From Synechococcus sp. NOUM97013 (GTDB taxonomy: Bacteria; Cyanobacteriota; Cyanobacteriia; PCC-6307; Cyanobiaceae), in assembly GCF_014279815.1 (NCBI RefSeq), contig NZ_CP047941.1, forward strand, positions 62,001 through 126,000: DNA of 64,000 nt. The letters are read 5' to 3'. A program made the translations under genes and the position numbers. Below, piece after piece: positions 44,438 to 52,485 of this stretch. The notes beneath the pieces were generated by a model, which was given only the letters and a program-made list of their open reading frames with translations, ran no database searches and was not told where the DNA came from. The first letter of the stretch is position 1; each line of letters starts with the position of its first letter.

Positions 44438-47064
44438 CCCTTGGATGGCGGCCAGATCGCTTGGTCATGGCATTGCGGCAAATCGAGCCAGGGATGCCGG
44501 GCCTGCAACAAGCGACTGAGGCGGCGTTCCTGTTTGGTGGTGCTCTCCGCACGCATGGAGCTGCTGTGGCTGGTGTACGTCGCCAGCACCTGGGGGCAGA
44601 GCACCCCGTGCCAACCGGCATCGATCAACGAGCACCAGAAGTCGAAGTCTTCCCAGCCACCTGGGATGTGGGTGTAGCCGCCGATGGCCTCCCAGGCCTC
44701 ACGCCGCACCAGGGCCATGGCATCGATGTAGTTCCCGCCTCGTAAAAGCTGTTGCTGCCATGGGGTGTCACTCACCAACACCCGTGGATCATCACTCCCT
44801 TGTTCCGCTTGGACTCGCACCAGACTGTGCACCACCGCGCAATTGGCTGCGCTGTGCCGCGCGAGCTGGCCGCACTGTTGCAGGGCCAGGGGTTCCAGCT
44901 GATTGTCGGCATCCAGCACAAAGCACCAGGGGCTTGTGGCCAATCGAAAAGCAGTGTTCCTTGCAGCGGCCAGTCCACCATTGCTGTTGTGCTGCAACAG
45001 CAAGCAGCGTCCGAGTTGCGGATGGTGTTCTTGCATCCATGTCCGCACAACGGCGGCGCTGTCGTCGCTTGAGGCATCGTCCACCACGATCAGCTCGGTG
45101 GAGCCGGCTTCGCTCTGGGCCAGCACACTGTTGAGGGCATCCAGGATGCGAGCCCCGTAGTTGTAGAGGCTGATGCAGACGCTCAGGCCTCTGCTGCGCT
45201 GCCTCTTGTCCTGATCGAACAGCACACGGACGCTTGGCGCAGGGGTTTGGCAAGGCTCTGCTGGCGGGCAGCCTTGGCGGTACCAGTGCAGTTCTTGCTG
45301 CAGCTCACGGCCGCTGATCGCTGCGTTCAGGATCAGGATCGGGGCTTTTTGCGCAGCACCGGTTTGGCGCAGGACCTGCCAGCCCTGCATCTGTTGCTCC
45401 TCAGGTGTGATCTGCTGGCGCACCAGTTCGAGCCCGTTGCTCAGGCAACCTTGCAGCCACTGAGCTAGCAGGTGAGCGCTCCGGGAATCGCCCTGCGTCA
45501 GCCCATTGAACCCGGGGATGCCGAGCAGGGGTGGATGCAGCTCTTGGCTGAGTGCGGGGCTTTCAGTGCCAAGGCAGAGGGTTGTTCCAAGGCATCGGAG
45601 CTGCTCGGGTGCTGCGAGCCCCAGCGTCTCAGCGCAGGCATCCCAATTGCCGTTCATGGGAGTGAGATAGCCGTTGGTGGTTTGGTGGGGGTGCAGCCAG
45701 GAGGCGTTCACGCCGAACTGACGCAGCAGCCTCACCCGATCGCGATCGGGATCCCAGACCCGCTCCAGTTGCGCGAGTGCCAGCAGTTCCTCAGCACCCA
45801 GCTGGCCGCTGCAGACATCCATCAGGTTGAGGGCGACCAGGCTTTCTGTTGCACGGCCAAAGGGCAGGACCAGGATCTCTCCATCTGACGCCCTCTCGAT
45901 CGGGCAGTGTTGAATCCAGGCATGCACTGGCCACTGATTCAGGTCGCCGCCGCGCACCTGGAGTGTGATCGCGGACTCCGATGAACTCCAGGGTTCTGCC
46001 GCCGGGGTGGATCCGGCGAGCAGAGCGATGCGCTCCAACTCCAAGCTGCGGAACCCCTGTGTTTCCCAGAAATGCAGCTGGTGCTCCGCTGCCGGCCCTT
46101 GGCTGCCGCAGCTCAGTTCAGCCAAAGCGCCCCAGGGATGCTCGGCCACCCGGTTCACAGCTGGCTTGCCCAGCCATTGCTTCACGCGTTGTTTGATTCG
46201 GCTGCGCCGGCGGGGCAGCGGGGCCGGGGCAGGCAGCTCAGGTTGTCGGTTCAGCCACTGCTCCAGCGCTTGCCGCACGGGGCGTTGCCGTTCAACCGGC
46301 TGGAGTGCCAGCTGGTTCAGGCGTTGATACATTGCCTGAACCGGTCGGAACAGGGGGGTGGGCAGATCGTGCAGGCGACTGCGGCGGTGCTCTGGTTTGA
46401 CAGCCTTTAGTGCCTGACGCTGCTGGTCTTGTGAGGCCTCTGGGGCCAGGTTGTTCACCTGCTTGAGAGCCGTGTCTGGGGTGAACCAGTGGCTGTAGCT
46501 CACCACTTGAAGCGGCAGGTCAGCGCCGTCGCGCAGCACCTGGGCGTTGTGGTGCCACCACAGGCGCTGGGCACGCCATCCATCCATGCCGGTGACGGCT
46601 TGATCCCGCCGCACCAAGGAAACCATCACTTCCGCGGGATCGCGCACCGCTAACAGCAGTTGCAGAGGGATCTTCAGCGTCAGGCAGGCTTGCTTCCAGA
46701 GCGGCAGCAGCAGGCTGCTGCGGGGATCCTTGATCGCCCAGGGACCCTGCTGCCGCTCGGCTTCGACCTGCAACAGCGCGATCAGATCCTTCAGGGCCTG
46801 CTGCCCAGGCTCGCTGGTCAGCCAGTTCTGGGGGAGGCGATGCATTCCCCGCGGGGAGGGCCACCAGCGCTCGAGATCAATCAGCAGCTGCTCTTGCAGG
46901 GCGGTGATGTCGGCGCGTTCGAAATAGCCCTCTGGATTGTGGGTGTCACCGGCAATTAACGGACCCGGCATGGCGATTCCACAGGCCGGCAACAGCGATC
47001 CCAGCAGCGAGGTGCCGCTGCGATGCATGCCAACAATCAGGGTGAGCGGTGGTCGCTGGCTCAT
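44434..47064 (-). CDS. Sulfotransferase-GT2 glycosyltransferase fusion protein
   Basis: The 876-residue protein joins two enzyme types. Residues 1-200 form a sulfotransferase domain: PAPS loop IVGMHRSGTSLLGSLL, NPEGYFE, IKDPR and AVRDPAEVMVSLVRRD. The middle (about 230-620) is unassigned, with a basic stretch near LPRRRSRIKQRVKQWLG. Residues 627-876 are a GT2 domain with SVCISLYNYGARILDALNSV, VVDDASSDDS, LDADNQLEP and GGWEDFDFWCSLIDAGW. It probably adds and sulfates a sugar of the exported glycan. ATG 47064 overlaps the SGNH gene stop by ATGA, making it the last gene of the carbamoyltransferase operon. Confidence 0.85.
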   Translation of the reverse strand: MSQRPPLTLIVGMHRSGTSLLGSLLPACGIAMPGPLIAGDTHNPEGYFERADITALQEQLLIDLERWWPSPRGMHRLPQNWLTSEPGQQALKDLIALLQVEAERQQGPWAIKDPRSSLLLPLWKQACLTLKIPLQLLLAVRDPAEVMVSLVRRDQAVTGMDGWRAQRLWWHHNAQVLRDGADLPLQVVSYSHWFTPDTALKQVNNLAPEASQDQQRQALKAVKPEHRRSRLHDLPTPLFRPVQAMYQRLNQLALQPVERQRPVRQALEQWLNRQPELPAPAPLPRRRSRIKQRVKQWLGKPAVNRVAEHPWGALAELSCGSQGPAAEHQLHFWETQGFRSLELERIALLAGSTPAAEPWSSSESAITLQVRGGDLNQWPVHAWIQHCPIERASDGEILVLPFGRATESLVALNLMDVCSGQLGAEELLALAQLERVWDPDRDRVRLLRQFGVNASWLHPHQTTNGYLTPMNGNWDACAETLGLAAPEQLRCLGTTLCLGTESPALSQELHPPLLGIPGFNGLTQGDSRSAHLLAQWLQGCLSNGLELVRQQITPEEQQMQGWQVLRQTGAAQKAPILILNAAISGRELQQELHWYRQGCPPAEPCQTPAPSVRVLFDQDKRQRSRGLSVCISLYNYGARILDALNSVLAQSEAGSTELIVVDDASSDDSAAVVRTWMQEHHPQLGRCLLLQHNSNGGLAAARNTAFRLATSPWCFVLDADNQLEPLALQQCGQLARHSAANCAVVHSLVRVQAEQGSDDPRVLVSDTPWQQQLLRGGNYIDAMALVRREAWEAIGGYTHIPGGWEDFDFWCSLIDAGWHGVLCPQVLATYTSHSSSMRAESTTKQERRLSRLLQARHPWLDLPQCHDQAIWPPSKG

Positions 47065-48173
47065 GGGGTCGTCAGCTGTTTGGCAATGGCTGCGGCCCAT
47101 TGACTGGTGCTGAGGGGGCCGGGATGGTTGTCAAACGGTTCGAGGTTGTCGCGGGTCCAGAGAGAGCTCTTGCCTCGGAGATCCAAGACGGCAACGCCGC
47201 GTTGGCGGTAATGGCTGATCACGGCACTGTCGTCAGCCCCTTGCAGCCACAACACCACAGGTGTGGCCTGCAAAGCCTTCACGTCCTGCAGGATCGCATC
47301 GATCAATGCGGTGGTGACCTGAATCTGGACGTTGCCGTCAGGATCCGGGCCTGGATGGTCTTGGAACAGCGGAACCTGCGAGATGCTGAGCGTTCCATTC
47401 ACAAGCTCAGCACGGGGGTGGCTGTAAGCCTTGGCTAGCTCAGGTTGGCGTTGAAGCTGTTGTTGAAAGGTGCCGCAGCGTGGGTTGAAGGTTTTCAGGC
47501 GTGAGGGAGCCGCCACATTGCGTTTGAGGTAGTAATCGGCATGGCCAAGCAGCACATGGCCGCCCTGGAGTTGTTGGCGCAGCGCTGCAGGAATCAGACT
47601 TGGCGTGTCGATGGAATCGCGCAACATCAGCCACTGGTGCACGGTGCCGAATCCACCCCCGGCGTAATTGGCAACGGGTTGATTGGGCAACAGGCTTTGC
47701 AGTTGCCACGCCAAGGAGGCGTTGTCGGAGAGGCCCGCACCAAACACGAAGCTGTCGCCGAGCAGCAACACAGCGGGCTCGGAGCGGTTGTGCAGGGTCG
47801 GTGGGTAGCTCAGCCGTTCGCCTTGGGGGCCCGTGGTCAACGACCACTGGTAGCGGTTCACCGCTCCCTGGATGCCTTGGCGCTCAATGGTGTGTGGCAG
47901 CTGAATGGTGGCCGTGTGGCTGCTGTTCGGCTTGTACCAATAGCCAAGGGTGGGATCCGGGCGGTACGGCGAGTTGGGCTCCCAGGTGGTTTTGCGATCA
48001 CAGCCTTTGACTGACTCATCCGCCTTGGGTCGGTTGGAGTCTTTGAAGCGCCGCGCCAGTCGCACCAGGGCCAGTGGTTCTCCTTCCCGTTGGGCCATCA
48101 GAGCTGCTGTCACCTCGGCCAAGGCGAGCAAGCCCGCTAACACCAGCAGGTTGATGACCAGCAGTTTGCGCAT
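47061..48173 (-). CDS. SGNH/GDSL hydrolase-like membrane-anchored protein (SxtL position)
   Basis: The 370-residue protein has an N-terminal signal-anchor helix (LLVINLLVLAGLLALAEVTAAL), then an extracytoplasmic SGNH-type domain with the nucleophile block LLLGDSFVFGAG (Ser141), NYAGGGFGTVHQWL and a C-terminal Asp348/His350 in FDNHPGPLS. Such enzymes move or remove acyl groups on surface glycans. It is the fourth gene of the carbamoyltransferase operon, starting 10 bp after the DUF5989-like gene, the position held by the GDSL-lipase gene sxtL in saxitoxin clusters. Activity is inferred. Confidence 0.78.
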   Translation of the reverse strand: MRKLLVINLLVLAGLLALAEVTAALMAQREGEPLALVRLARRFKDSNRPKADESVKGCDRKTTWEPNSPYRPDPTLGYWYKPNSSHTATIQLPHTIERQGIQGAVNRYQWSLTTGPQGERLSYPPTLHNRSEPAVLLLGDSFVFGAGLSDNASLAWQLQSLLPNQPVANYAGGGFGTVHQWLMLRDSIDTPSLIPAALRQQLQGGHVLLGHADYYLKRNVAAPSRLKTFNPRCGTFQQQLQRQPELAKAYSHPRAELVNGTLSISQVPLFQDHPGPDPDGNVQIQVTTALIDAILQDVKALQATPVVLWLQGADDSAVISHYRQRGVAVLDLRGKSSLWTRDNLEPFDNHPGPLSTSQWAAAIAKQLTTP

Positions 48174-48183
48174 CAGAGCTGGC

Positions 48184-48345
48184 TCAAAACAAGCTGTAGA
48201 TGAAGGGTGCGACCACGGTGCCTTGCGTGAACACCAGCAGGGCGCCCATGAGCACCAGCGTGATGATCAAAGGGGCGAGCCAATACTTCTGGCGCACCTT
48301 CATGAATGCCCAGAGATCAGAGAGGAGATCAATCAGGTCACGCAT
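48184..48345 (-). CDS. 53-residue DUF5989/SxtK-like membrane protein
   Basis: This short gene encodes MRDLIDLLSDLWAFMKVRQK, then a hydrophobic helix (LAPLIITLVLMGALLVF), ending in the family-typical VVAPFIYSLF. The pattern of a charged N-terminal amphipathic helix, one membrane helix and a C-terminal FIY-LF matches DUF5989 proteins, which travel with O-carbamoyltransferases and include SxtK. It starts at ATG 48345, 18 bp after the SxtJ-like gene, and ends 10 bp before the SGNH gene. Function is not known; a scaffold or membrane anchor for the carbamoyltransferase is a guess. Confidence 0.85.
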   Translation of the reverse strand: MRDLIDLLSDLWAFMKVRQKYWLAPLIITLVLMGALLVFTQGTVVAPFIYSLF

Positions 48346-48363
48346 GGGCAGGAGCGACCGGCA

Positions 48364-48774
48364 TCAGAACGGACGCTCGAGATTAACTGTCTTGTCGGCG
48401 CAGCTTTCGCGGTAGCTGTCGAGCTCTGGCTTGAAGGATCGGCGCAAGGGGTCATGCCCAAGCAAGCGCATGGCGATCGCGATCGGCTGCAGCACAACCA
48501 GATAAATCAAGCCGAGAATCAGATGGCTGTTGATCCAGCCCAGGCCATGGCCCAAGAGCATCCACAGCCCATAGGGCCGTTGCAGTTGCTTGGGCGCAAT
48601 CAGCCCCATGGCAATGCAGAGACTGCCGAGCACGATCGGCCAAGTGGGTGAGGCTGTGTTGTGCAGCCATGGCCAGATCAGGCTGAAGACCAAGGGCAGA
48701 AACAACCCGAGCGTGAGCCCGAAATTGCGCAACTGCTGCTCGCTGGCTTTGGGAATCGTGGGTAGCGACATCAT
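48364..48774 (-). CDS. SxtJ-like membrane protein
   Basis: The 136-residue protein has about three transmembrane helices (LTLGLFLPLVFSLIWPWL, WPIVLGSLCIAMGLIAP, ILGLIYLVVLQPIAIAMRLLG) and a polar C-terminal tail containing DPLRRSFKPELDSYR. The last helix plus the DPL(R)R.F.P...SYW/R tail is characteristic of the SxtJ family, found beside NodU/SxtI-type carbamoyltransferases. ATG 48774 lies 2 bp after the carbamoyltransferase stop (48771 is also possible). Its function is unknown. Confidence 0.82.
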   Translation of the reverse strand: MMSLPTIPKASEQQLRNFGLTLGLFLPLVFSLIWPWLHNTASPTWPIVLGSLCIAMGLIAPKQLQRPYGLWMLLGHGLGWINSHLILGLIYLVVLQPIAIAMRLLGHDPLRRSFKPELDSYRESCADKTVNLERPF

Positions 48775-48776
48775 GG

Positions 48777-50618
48777 TTAATCCAGCTCGAATTCCTGCAT
48801 CCAGGTTTGGTCGGATTCCGATGATTTGGGTTGTTCGTGTTTCAGCAGGATTTGGTTTTCCAGCACCAACGCATCCATTTCGGTGCGCATGAAACAGCGG
48901 TAAGCATCTTGCGGTGTGCAAACAATCGGTTCGCCGCGCACATTGAAGCTGGTGTTCACAAGCGTGGGACAGCCCGTGCGGGAATGGAAGGCCGATAGCA
49001 GGCCATGAAACCTGGGGTTAGTGGCAGCATGAACGGTTTGCACCCGTGCTGAATAGTCCACGTGGGTGACGGCAGGCAGCGATGAGCGCGGCACATTCAG
49101 CTTGTCGATGCCAAAAAGCTGATTTTGCTCGTCAGTCATCGGAATACAGAGCTCTTTTTTTATAGGCGCCACAATCAACATGTAGGGGCTGTCTTGATCA
49201 AGTTCGAACTGATCACTCACATGCTCTGCCATCACCGAGGGTGCGAAAGGTCGGAAGCTTTCGCGGTATTTGATTTTCAGGTTCATCACGCTTTGCATCG
49301 CTTGACTGCGTGGATCTCCAAGGATGGATCGGGCTCCAAGCGACCGTGGCCCAAATTCCATGCGTCCATTCAGCCAGCCCACCACCTTGCCTTGGTCAAG
49401 AAGCTCGGCAACCGTGTTGAACAGCTGCTCGTCATGTTCGGTGTGGAAAGGGATGTCCTGTTCTTGCAGATAGTTGCAAATGTCTTGGTTGCTGAAGGCT
49501 GGACCTAAATAAGTGCCCTGCATGGTGTCGCCCGCAGGTAAAGAGCGCGGCTGGTTGAAGTGCTGATGCCAGGTGATCAGTGCGGCGCCAAGGGCTGATC
49601 CGGCATCGCCGCTGGCGGGTTGGATCCAAATCTTGTCGAATGGACCCTCGCGTAGCAGCCTGCCGTTAGCAACACAATTCAATGCGACGCCACCCGCAAG
49701 GCATAAGTGTTTTGCGCCAGTTTCTTTGTGCAAGCTGCGCGCAAGGGCAAGCACGATTCTTTCGGTGACGACCTGGATGGATGCGGCCAGGTCCATGTGA
49801 AACGGCTCGAGATCACTTTCAGGATCACGCGGCGGTTGGCCAAACAACGCATGGAAGCGTTGGCTTGTCATTCGAAATCCACGATGGAACTTGAAAAATT
49901 CAAGATTGAGCCTGAAGGTTCCATCGGGTTTGACGTCGATTAAATGGTTGTAAATCATGTCAACATATTTGGGTTCGCCATAGGGGGCAAGTCCCATTAA
50001 TTTGTATTCTCCTGAGTTCACCTTGAATCCGCAATAAAAGGTGAAAGCTGAATACAGAAGCCCCAGTGAATGTGGGAAAGAAAGTTCCCAGTGGGGCTTC
50101 AATTCATGCCCTGTGCCGATCCAGGCTGATGTGGTCGCCCATTCCCCAACGCCATCCATGCAGAGCACGGCTGCAGACTCAAAGGGACTTGGAAAAAATG
50201 CGGCTGCGGCGTGAGAGAGATGGTGCTCCGAGAACAGCAGAGGAGGAATCGTTGATCCAGCGCCAGCAATCGTCTGCAAGTTCTTTTGGATCGTGCGCTT
50301 CAGAAAGAGCTTTTCTTTCAGCCACGTCTGCATCGCGGCCACGAACGACCGTCCTCCCCGAGGGGAAGCACCGATGTAGGTCTCGAGCAGACGCTCAAAC
50401 GTGAGCAGTGGTTTCTCGTAGTAGGTGACGGCATCCAGGTCGCTGATGTTCAGCCCCGCTTGATCGAGGCAGAAGCGAATGGCACGGCTTGGGAAGCTTG
50501 GATCGTGCTTGCGTCGACTGAAACGTTCTTCCTGCGCTGCGCTGACCACGCGGCCGTCGATCAGCAGTGCTGCGGCGCTGTCGTGGTAGTAGGCAGAGAT
50601 CCCCAGGATGGCCGTCAT
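48777..50618 (-). CDS. NodU/CmcH/SxtI-family O-carbamoyltransferase
   Basis: The 613-residue enzyme would transfer a carbamoyl group from carbamoyl phosphate via carbamoyl-AMP to a hydroxyl group. The N-terminal Kae1-like domain starts TAILGISAYYHDSAAALLIDG and has QEERFSRRKHDPSFP, HHLSHAAAAFFPSPF (metal-binding His) and CMDGVGEW. The C-terminal YrdC-like domain has LAGGVALNCVANGRLL and GWLNGRMEFGPRSLGARSILGDPR. ATG 50618 was chosen; the frame is open upstream but is not conserved and overlaps a cysE-like remnant. It is the first gene of an operon with SxtJ-, SxtK- and SGNH-like genes. A glycan acceptor is likely from context. Confidence 0.92.
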   Translation of the reverse strand: MTAILGISAYYHDSAAALLIDGRVVSAAQEERFSRRKHDPSFPSRAIRFCLDQAGLNISDLDAVTYYEKPLLTFERLLETYIGASPRGGRSFVAAMQTWLKEKLFLKRTIQKNLQTIAGAGSTIPPLLFSEHHLSHAAAAFFPSPFESAAVLCMDGVGEWATTSAWIGTGHELKPHWELSFPHSLGLLYSAFTFYCGFKVNSGEYKLMGLAPYGEPKYVDMIYNHLIDVKPDGTFRLNLEFFKFHRGFRMTSQRFHALFGQPPRDPESDLEPFHMDLAASIQVVTERIVLALARSLHKETGAKHLCLAGGVALNCVANGRLLREGPFDKIWIQPASGDAGSALGAALITWHQHFNQPRSLPAGDTMQGTYLGPAFSNQDICNYLQEQDIPFHTEHDEQLFNTVAELLDQGKVVGWLNGRMEFGPRSLGARSILGDPRSQAMQSVMNLKIKYRESFRPFAPSVMAEHVSDQFELDQDSPYMLIVAPIKKELCIPMTDEQNQLFGIDKLNVPRSSLPAVTHVDYSARVQTVHAATNPRFHGLLSAFHSRTGCPTLVNTSFNVRGEPIVCTPQDAYRCFMRTEMDALVLENQILLKHEQPKSSESDQTWMQEFELD

Positions 50619-50653
50619 GACAATCGTTTCAGGAGCACCTTGGTTGCGGAAGA

Positions 50654-50730
50654 TTAACGCTCTCTTCTGTTCCCTAGGAATTTCAGGATTGTCCGTTCGT
50701 TGAAGTTCTGGGCTTTTGCGGGTCGCGTTG
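50654..50730 (-). pseudogene. Remnant resembling the 3' end of cysE
   Basis: On the minus strand these bases read TLKPTRPAKAQNFNERTILKFLGN, in pieces, against the [24 protein letters not shown] end of the intact CysE at 52486; about half the residues are identical over 24 positions, and the plus-strand DNA aligns without gaps from CCCTAG (about 50666) onward. No other part of CysE is visible. It lies just upstream of the carbamoyltransferase gene. It may be a relic of rearrangement or an unrecognised shared C-terminal motif. Confidence 0.5.
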
Positions 50731-50848
50731 GCTTCAGCGTTCGGTGTGGCTTCGGCCATTGATTCAGGGGAAAGCCGCACGAATCATCCCGCTTTAGCCC
50801 GGTACTCTTTTGATGGTCTTTTCGTGTGGAGTGCTGGCTGCCATTGCA

Positions 50849-51619
50849 ATGACAGATCCAGGCCCCATCCCTCCTGCACCGGTCGCACTCCATCTGGAAG
50901 GGGTGCGTCTGGATATTCCGGTTTTCACTAACGAGACCCGCAGTCTCAAAGCGTCGTTGATCCGCTCAGTGACAGGGGGATCGCTTCGGCGCCAACGGGG
51001 TGGAGCGGTTGTGACGGCTCTGCAGGACATCAACTGCACCATCCATGAAGGCGAACGCATTGCCTTGATCGGCCATAACGGTGCTGGCAAAAGCACGTTT
51101 CTGCGCCTGATTTCAGGGATCTATCAGCCCACGGCGGGCCTGTTTCAGGCTCAGGTGCCGGTGTTCCCGATGATTCACAAGAGTTTCATCACCAGCGACG
51201 AACTAAGCGGCCTCCAGGCCATGAAGGCGCATTACCTCCTCATCCATGGCAATTTGCTTGGCTTCGAGGCCTTTCAGGACGATGTCGTTGGCTTTGCCGG
51301 TCTGGGTGATTTCATTCATCTGCCCTTGAAGACCTACAGCCAGGGAATGGCGGCAAGGCTGCTGTTTGCGGTGCTCACCAGTGGCAGCCATGAGTGTCTT
51401 GCCATGGATGAGGGCTTCGGAGCCGGGGACACGCACTTCTATGACAGGGCTCAGGATCGCCTCGAGCGTTTTCTGGATACAGCGGGAACTCTGCTGCTCG
51501 CGTCCCATGCAGAGGCTCTCTTGAGGCGTTTCTGCAGTCGTGGTTTGGTGTTCAGGGAAGGCCGCATCGTCTTCGACGGTCCGCTGAACGACGCCCTGGC
51601 TTATTACAACCAACCCTGA
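50849..51619 (+). CDS. Polysaccharide ABC exporter ATPase without glycan-binding domain (KpsT/short Wzt type)
   Basis: The 256-residue ATPase has Walker A GHNGAGKST, the signature YSQGMAARLLFA and Walker B-like CLAMDEGFGAGD, followed by LLASHAEALLRRFCSRGLVFREGRIVFDG-like sequence. It ends soon after the nucleotide-binding domain, unlike the 454-residue Wzt at 33414. ATG 50849 (MTDPGPIPPAP) was chosen; ATG 50813 would add 12 unconserved residues. Its stop overlaps the permease start as TGATG. It is divergent from the carbamoyltransferase operon. Confidence 0.88.
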   Translation: MTDPGPIPPAPVALHLEGVRLDIPVFTNETRSLKASLIRSVTGGSLRRQRGGAVVTALQDINCTIHEGERIALIGHNGAGKSTFLRLISGIYQPTAGLFQAQVPVFPMIHKSFITSDELSGLQAMKAHYLLIHGNLLGFEAFQDDVVGFAGLGDFIHLPLKTYSQGMAARLLFAVLTSGSHECLAMDEGFGAGDTHFYDRAQDRLERFLDTAGTLLLASHAEALLRRFCSRGLVFREGRIVFDGPLNDALAYYNQP

Positions 51620-52440
51620 TGACCCCCTCGCTTCTGCCTGGTTCTGCCAAGCCCGCGCGTTGCAGTGTGCGCAGCACGCTGAGAGAAGCCTGGCGGATGC
51701 GTCGCGTGTGGTGGTTCACCGCTTCGGCACGCACGAAAGCGCGTTTTGTGCGCACTTATTTCGGCAGCTTCTGGCTTGGTCTTTCCAATCTGTTTTCGAT
51801 TGCAGTTCTGGCGGCTGTGTACGGCACTGTGTTCAAAGTGCAAGATTTTCAGACTTATGTGGTGTATCTAGGCTTGGGTCTGGTGGTTTGGAACGCGATT
51901 GCTGCCGCGATTTCATCAGCGCCCACTCTGTTTCTGCACAATCATTCGCATGTGCACAACACCAACCTTAATCCGGTGTTTTACACCTTGGAAGAGTGGT
52001 CGTTTCAGCTGCAGACCTTCGTGATGTCCTTCTTACTGGTGGTGGCTGTTCTTAGCTGTTTTCAGCTCAGCTTGATTCCTTATCTGTTCGTAGGTTGGCT
52101 GCCGATTCTCAATCTGCTGCTGTTCCTTTACTGGTGTCCAGTGCTGATTTGTTTGCTCGGAGCGCGTTATCGCGATCTCTATCAACTCGTGCCAGTGGCC
52201 CTTCAGTTGATTTTCCTGTTGTCGCCGATTCTTTTTGAGAAAGAGAATTTGGGTGCAATGCAATGGACGGCAAATTTCAATCCTCTTTATCGCGTGCTCA
52301 GCCCGGTGCGTCACACCTTGATGACCGGTGAAGTGATTTGGTCGCAAAATGCAGTTGTTCTGCTGGCCAATGTGGTGGGCCTCTGGCTTGCGATCCGGTT
52401 GATCAACCGTGAACGACCCAATCTTCCATTTTTGATTTGA
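51619..52440 (+). CDS. Polysaccharide ABC exporter permease (second Wzm/KpsM type)
   Basis: The 273-residue membrane protein has six predicted helices and the ABC-2 pattern: TKARFVRTYFGSFWLGLSNL, VYLGLGLVVWNAIAAAIS, LLGARYRDLYQLVPVALQLIFLLSPILFEKE and NPLYRVLSPVRHTLMTGE. It begins at the ATG sharing a base with the ATPase stop, so the two are a coupled pair. Together with 33414-35615 it makes two distinct glycan exporters in one window. Its substrate is unknown; proximity to the carbamoyl/sulfo operon is suggestive only. Confidence 0.9.
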   Translation: MTPSLLPGSAKPARCSVRSTLREAWRMRRVWWFTASARTKARFVRTYFGSFWLGLSNLFSIAVLAAVYGTVFKVQDFQTYVVYLGLGLVVWNAIAAAISSAPTLFLHNHSHVHNTNLNPVFYTLEEWSFQLQTFVMSFLLVVAVLSCFQLSLIPYLFVGWLPILNLLLFLYWCPVLICLLGARYRDLYQLVPVALQLIFLLSPILFEKENLGAMQWTANFNPLYRVLSPVRHTLMTGEVIWSQNAVVLLANVVGLWLAIRLINRERPNLPFLI

Positions 52441-52485
52441 TCCAAGTCTGTTCCTTTCGCCACCGACAGCAATTGGCGTCACCCG

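Noticed and set aside
47061-50618. A saxitoxin biosynthesis locus
   Set aside because: Only the carbamoyl module (I-J-K-L order) is present. No polyketide synthase sxtA, amidinotransferase or oxygenase genes were seen, and the neighbours are glycan genes.
50654-50893. A 79-codon gene containing the cysE-like tail
   Set aside because: The upstream part has no conservation or ribosome-binding site and overlaps the divergent ABC ATPase start. Treated as a relic.
25150-52440. Prophage or transposon carrying the glycan island
   Set aside because: No integrase, transposase, terminal repeats or att-like duplication at a tRNA were found. Only the cysE-tail duplication hints at a local rearrangement.
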